A stretch of DNA of 64,000 nucleotides. It comes from Hofstenia miamia. Its lineage: Eukaryota; Xenacoelomorpha; Acoela. Both the position numbers and the translations under genes were made by a program. The notes under the pieces were generated by a model. The model was not told the DNA's origin. It ran no database searches and worked only from the letters and a program-made list of their open reading frames with translations. Location of the stretch: positions 807,389 through 871,388 of the forward strand of contig SCFE01000082.1 in assembly GCA_004352715.1 (NCBI GenBank). Reading direction: 5' to 3'. This document shows positions 59,561 to 64,000 of the stretch, in pieces; within the stretch, counting starts at the first letter, position 1, and each line of letters starts with the position of its first letter.

Positions 59561-59580
59561 ATTCTGCTGCTTATTTAATT

Positions 59581-60122
59581 ATTCTTTCGTTTATGATAAC
59601 ACTCAGAATTTGTTTTGAGAAGTTCACAACAAAAAAATTTTTCGCGTTCACACTTGAAACTTTGTTGTCAACCTTATTATCCCGCCAAAATTTGTCAGCC
59701 GAAACAGAATCGATTGAACTCTGAAAATTTTGTTGACAACAAAGTTTTTTAGCGTTCACACTTACCACTTACGCTGACAACCTCATTAAATTCGAAAAAG
59801 TTGTCAACAAAGTTGTATTTCTGAACGCTAATTAACGGGCCCAGCATCGAATGGCCCTTGCTCTTTGTGATTGGCTATTTAAGCGAATGCGTAGAAATCT
59901 AGATAGCATTTTTTAAATCAAGCTCCTTCGTTTCTTGATAGATTTTGAGTTTGAGACGTTCGTAGCAGTTTTTTAATTAATGTACAAATATATATTAAAC
60001 ATAATATTCAACCTCAATCAAAATATGGAAATTGTTATTATCTCTTCATATGTTTAGAGTTTTAGATATATTATATAAGAATATATAGTGGGGCCTGCCC
60101 GCATGGGCCCCTAAAGAGCGAC
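59581..60122. other. intergenic; inverted-repeat words and promoter-like box
   Basis: 59600-59830 has repeated GTTGTCAAC / GTTGACAAC and GCGTTCACACTT words, typical of MITE interiors. TGATTGGCTATTTAAG at about 59869-59884 resembles a CCAAT box next to a TATA-like element, but no downstream gene is visible. Confidence 0.35.
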
Positions 60123-60248
60123 GCCACTGGAAATATATATATGTATATATATNNNNNNNNNNNNNNNNNNNNNNNNNNNNNNNNNNNNNNNNNNNNNNNN
60201 NNNNNNNNNNNNNNNNNNNNNNNNNNNNNNNNNNNNNNNNNNNNNNNN

Positions 60249-60278
<30 letters not shown>
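60123..60278. repeat. (AT)n microsatellite with 96-N gap
   Basis: AT runs on both sides of N at 60153-60248; a short repeat-induced gap. Another AT run is at 61067-61096. Confidence 0.9.
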
Positions 60279-60282
<4 letters not shown>

Positions 60283-60399
60283 AATAATAAGTATAAAATC
60301 ATTTATTATCAACGCGTTTTGACATTCTAATTTGTCATTTTCAAGATAATTAATAATTAACAGCTGTTTTTTCTTCTTTTTCAAAAGATATTTAGCTTG

Positions 60400-60960
60400 C
60401 TAATGTCTCTTTGTTTGTTCATTAAAGGTCTTTGAAAGTATTTAATTGCAATATTTTCCGCTATTTTTGTTTCTTGATGTTTAATGATTATTTTAAAATT
60501 ATTTCTTTTTGATAGGTGTGCATGTAAAAATATTTCTGAATTAAAATGACCTTTGCATATGTTCTTCTATTCTCGTACTTAAATGTCGTCTGGTCTCGCC
60601 AATGTACGAATAATTGCATTCATCACAGTTGTAAATATAGACGAGTCAGATGATAAATCAATGGGTACTTTATCTTTGTGAAAATATCTTGTGTCTTAAT
60701 CGATGTTAATATTGGACAAATTTTTGATGATAATAGACCTCTGTTTAACATTTTTAGAAGTTTCTTTAATGTTATGGCATTCTTCTTGATATAGGATAAC
60801 GTCCAAAATATCTTGTTTTTTCTTTATCACTTCGTTGCTTATTGTTATTGTATTTGAATTTAGCATTTATCACTTTTTTAATTAATTCTTGTGGATAGCC
60901 ATTCTTTATTAGATCATTAATAAGTTTGTCTATAAGCTCTTTACTAGATTTTCATAATTT
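60400..60960 (-). pseudogene. Penelope-like element C-terminus with GIY-YIG nuclease
   Basis: Minus strand: LIDKLINDLIKNGYPQELIK (RT-distal helices), GRYPISRRM, then YNCDECNYSYIGETRRHLS and TRIEEHM (GIY-YIG nuclease core with cysteines, as in Penelope-like elements), NNFKIIIKHQETKIAENIAI and a P..N.Q end. Order and motifs fit Penelope-type polyproteins. Stops and shifts show decay; the RT palm is missing upstream. Confidence 0.7.
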
Positions 60961-61067
60961 GAACAACTTGTAAATATTATGTCTACTAGACACTTAACTG
61001 TATTTTTCTTATGAAATTCATCACAGTATGACCTAAATGGTATATAAAGATTTGTTTGTTTTTGTAG

Positions 61068-61102
<35 letters not shown>

Positions 61103-61250
61103 TTATATGTGTGTATAATTTAAGTATATAATTTATAATAATACAATTATATAATATTAATTATATATTTAAGCAGCTTACATCCAAGATTTAAAGAGTA
61201 ATCAAGGCGTTAAATATATAAGTAGAGCAATGAAATTTACGTTAGAAATA
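60961..61250. other. AT-rich spacer
   Basis: Contains an AT run at 61067-61096 and no gene. Confidence 0.5.
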
Positions 61251-61821
61251 CAGGGTGGTCGCTAGAAAAGCAGAAAATTTGAAGGTCAAATTAAATCATC
61301 AATAAAATGTGTGCTGAAGTCTACATACAGACAATTCGAGTATAACAAAAAGATATCTGATCGGTTCTTTTGTAAAAATTATTATAATAAATTGTCTTCT
61401 ATTTTAAGCTATCTATGCCATGTTATACCAAACGCTGCATGCAAGCTGCTAATGTGAAAGAATAGCAAGTTACAACTCTATGTATATATACTCTTTGCTA
61501 GATTCTTTTCAAAAGTCCAGACCTAAATGTCATGGATTATTGCATTTGGAGCTTGTTATTAACAGAGCTTCAGAATTGTCGACGTGACATAAAATCTATT
61601 GATGATTTGAAAACGAGTTTGGGAAAAGCTTGGAACGATATTCCACAAGTTACCATTAAAAACGCTACACAAGCTTGGATTTCTAGGTTAAGACACTGCT
61701 CTGAAGTTCACTGAAGGCATTTTGAACATCTATGAGTGTAATATAATATATGCCTTTAAAAAACTTTGTAAAAGTTTGTAAAATAGCAGTTTGACAAATT
61801 TCTGCTTTTCTAGCGACCCTG
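61251..61821 (+). mobile_element. internally deleted mariner-type element, 571 bp
   Basis: Terminal inverted repeats of about 30 bp: CAGGGTGGTCGCTAGAAAAG (61251) against CAGGGTCGCTAGAAAAGC read inward from 61821, with TA on both sides (61249-61250, 61822-61823). Inside, a frame at about 61503-61730 gives SPDLNVMDYCIWSLL and KNATQAWISRLRHC, ..RHFEHL, the C-terminal end of a mariner-superfamily transposase (SPDLNPMDY..W block; last DDE residue region). The rest of the transposase is deleted, so it is non-autonomous. Confidence 0.85.
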
Positions 61822-61823
61822 TA

Positions 61824-62356
61824 ATTATTTTAAAGAATACCTAAAAGGCAAAAAGAATTTTTGCGTTGAATGAAAACTATATTTTTGCAAATAATTGGAA
61901 AAAATATTTAGATTTTAAATGATGGTTTCATCAAATTTCCCACTGAATTCCGAAAGTATCATTAAATAACGTTAAAAAATATTCAACTTAGAATAGATTT
62001 GAATAATCTAAAAGAATTTCTAAGCGATCCTAACCACATTGAATTCTAAGAAAATGAAAACTGAGATTTTATATACATTAAACAAACAGTCACAAGTATT
62101 TAAATTGGTTTTCTGCACCTCCTAGGCACACTAAGGTGAATATAAATTATTTTTTACCACCAGTGAAAATTGAATAAATGAAAAATTACAAGAATTAAGA
62201 GAATTCATGAAAAAGTCAATATCCAGAATATATTATATTCAAAGGTAATAAGAATACACTATAATGCAAAGACCAACAAATAATGTTAAATTGAAGAAAC
62301 AAGCCAATATTGTAATATCATACAGTCCAAAAAATAAAATAAATATGCATTTAGCA
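61824..62356. other. AT-rich spacer, nothing recognised
   Basis: No ORF or structured repeat seen. Confidence 0.45.
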
Positions 62357-62364
62357 ATTGATTT

Positions 62365-62896
62365 CAGTGTTTACCAATTAAACTAATAGTTTATCTATAG
62401 TTATTAGTTAAAGTTAAATTAATTCAGTTCAATGGTTTAACTATTACCTATTTAGTTAAAATGAGAAAGCTATAATTTAACTGCCTTCTCAAAAGCATCG
62501 TATTTGACTGAAAATCGTCAAAATCCACTGAAAATTGAAAACTTGAAAATTCGATTAATCATGTTTAGATACGATGATAAAATTTGATTCGAAATTGTTT
62601 GATGCTATTTTAGAATTTCACCGATTATCGTTTGTTATATTTTACTTTAGTGCTGATTAGTTTAATAATTCTGAAGCATTCAACAAATTCTGATTTTATT
62701 GCACCATTTTTGTCTCTTCCGTGAAGCTAAGTTTGCAACAAACCCTTTTCACCTCCCGGACTAAGCATTTTTGCGCAAACAATCTGTTGACTATTCTTTC
62801 AGTCTCAATTTATAAATATTAAACTAATTAGTTAAATTTAATGAAAGTAGTTTAACTAGTGAAAAATAGCAAAATTTTTTTAACTGGTCAACACTG
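62365..62896. mobile_element. hAT-type MITE with perfect 8-bp target duplication
   Basis: 532 bp. Ends CAGTGTTTACCAATTAAAC and (complement) CAGTGTTGACCAGTTAAA; flanks ATTGATTT at 62357-62364 and 62897-62904. CAGTG termini and an 8-bp duplication are hAT hallmarks. Interior non-coding, with subterminal AACTAGTTAAA words. Second copy at 26021-26435. Confidence 0.9.
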
Positions 62897-63117
62897 ATTG
62901 ATTTACACACTAAAAATAGCAACCAATATAAAAAATATTTACCAACTATAGAGTAATACAGTCAATTAAACAACCTACAAATTTGTGGAAGGAGTTATTT
63001 ATATATAATAGAATAAAAGTTAATAAAAAGTTTACCCAGAAGAAAGAAACAAAATATCGCAAATGTAGATTGTGCAAAGAAAATATATAGAACTTAAGTA
63101 AAAATATATGATGAAAA

Positions 63118-63453
63118 ACAATGTCAAATTTCGAATTAATAAACATTTTATATGTGATGCAAAAAATGTGGTATATATTAAGAAGGGTTGCGATGAAATA
63201 TATGTAGGAGATACTAATAATTTAAAGAAAACTTCCAATTCACCGATAGCAAATTATTAATTACGATCATCCAACATCAGTACCAGTGGATCAACACATT
63301 GCTAAATGCGCAAAGAACTTAAAATTTAATGTAACACCTTTTAAATAAATAGAAATAAAGTGAAAGAATATTATTTGAATCGAAAATGATAAAGAAATTG
63401 ATGATTACATTTAGAATTTTTGGGTCGTAAAATATTTAGGAACTGATAAACAG
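63118..63453 (+). pseudogene. Penelope-type GIY-YIG domain remnant
   Basis: Forward: NVVYIKKGCDEIYVGDTNNL (63165-63230; GIY-YIG form VYx..YVGDT), after a frameshift NYDHPTSVPVDQHIAKCAK and IENDKEID. The pattern (Cys block, YVG.T, H....pv..H...C) is the nuclease/linker end of Penelope-like elements. Different orientation and sequence from the 60400-60960 remnant, so a separate copy. Confidence 0.6.
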
Positions 63454-64000
63454 TAAATGTTGCGAAACATTTTTTGGCAATTAATTTATTTTGTATATAT
63501 ATATATATATTTAAAAAAACAATGAAAATTGTATTATTGAGAGTACTTTCGGTACCTACTGCACGCTCGTCAGTAAATCTAAAATGTATTGGTGATAATA
63601 ATATACAATTACAAATCATTTAAAATAATCTAAGATAAACTAAAATAAATGGAGAATTTGATGGCATTTAGCATTTCAATTAGGTTTCTCCTTAATGAAA
63701 ATTGATTCGCATTTCTGTTTTATTAGAATATTAACGATTGATGTTGATGCTTTACGCATTTTTAAATGCGTATATAGTTCGGAATTTAAATGTCCATTTA
63801 ATGTTGATGAATCCGAACACCCAAATGAATTTTGGTTTCACCAATTTAGAAGCTTTCACACATCGGACATTGACAATTATGTTTATAATGATCTAATCAA
63901 AGGCTTTGAATCGGATCTTTATTGCGAAAGACACGTGATGATTCAAAATCTGAATACCATGACGATTTCTTAAGACGTTTTTCGCGAGGTTGAATAAATG
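63454..64000. other. end of window; unrecognised ORF 63695-63973
   Basis: A 92-codon plus-strand frame (contains FKCPFNVDESEHPNEFWFHQF) has no family I recognise and stops at 63973. An AT run lies at 63497-63510, and a CTGACGA...GAAA motif on the minus strand at about 63573-63544. Confidence 0.3.

Larger units (their letters stand above)
56516..59580 (-). mobile_element. LINE of the Jockey/CR1/L2 group, 5'-truncated, nearly intact
   Basis: Minus strand: endonuclease, linker, RT and C-terminal domain, with only three or four frame breaks, no long internal deletion and an AAGAT tail. The start of the endonuclease (the first ~60 residues) is missing at about 59570, as in a normal 5'-truncated insertion. 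Relatively recent compared with other LINE pieces in the window. Confidence 0.9.

Noticed and set aside
59600-59830. MITE built of GTTGTCAAC words
   Set aside because: Repeated words are present but I could not define terminal repeats or a target duplication.
1-64000. CRISPR arrays, bacterial operons, tRNA and rRNA genes
   Set aside because: I looked for regular spaced repeats, cloverleaf boxes and rRNA blocks and saw none; the sequence is eukaryotic.

Overview
This is a eukaryotic, almost certainly invertebrate metazoan, scaffold segment: AT-rich, intron-containing, interrupted by runs of N (four of exactly 1000 bases, probably default-size gaps) and dominated by decayed transposable elements. 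Species is not decidable from sequence alone. A HIP1/Sla2-type ANTH gene with very short introns (42-44 nt), an actinoporin-like gene, Penelope, DIRS-or-pararetrovirus-like, Ty3/gypsy, LINE, mariner, hAT and Polinton-type sequences fit an AT-rich cnidarian, sponge, flatworm or similar genome.

Layout. 0-6 kb: a possible two-exon fragment, then the 5' end of a HIP1/Sla2-like gene on the minus strand (3088-4230), then non-coding DNA and a LINE tail. 6.3-21.7 kb: a Ty3/gypsy retrotransposon (gag, protease, RT-RNase H, integrase, an extra 3' ORF, LTRs) broken by stops, by a roughly 0.8-kb inverted-repeat insertion and by an antisense retroelement nested inside integrase; a 3' fragment of a related copy follows directly. 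22-28.3 kb: LTR fragments, a LINE remnant, an IS630/Tc1-mariner remnant, a hAT-type MITE and a complete solo LTR in reverse orientation. 28.6-29.2 kb: an intact single-exon gene for an actinoporin-like pore-forming protein with a poly(A) signal just after the stop. 30.7-44.6 kb: virus-like remnants, namely an end matching Polinton termini, a decayed tyrosine recombinase, and a decayed protein-primed-type DNA polymerase B split cleanly by a 1.7-kb element with 5'-AG termini and a 6-bp target duplication, followed by a P-loop segment. 44.6-54.3 kb: gene-free, made of diverged direct and inverted repeats. 56.5-59.6 kb: a fairly recent LINE with an (AAGAT)n tail. 60-64 kb: two Penelope-type GIY-YIG remnants, a 571-bp mariner derivative with TA duplication, and a hAT MITE with a perfect 8-bp duplication.

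Only two loci look like functional host genes: the HIP1/Sla2-like gene (endocytosis; cut by an assembly gap) and the actinoporin-like gene. The rest is a layered record of insertions. The most informative layer is 40.9-44.1 kb, where a Polinton-ended non-autonomous element inserted into a viral-type polB.
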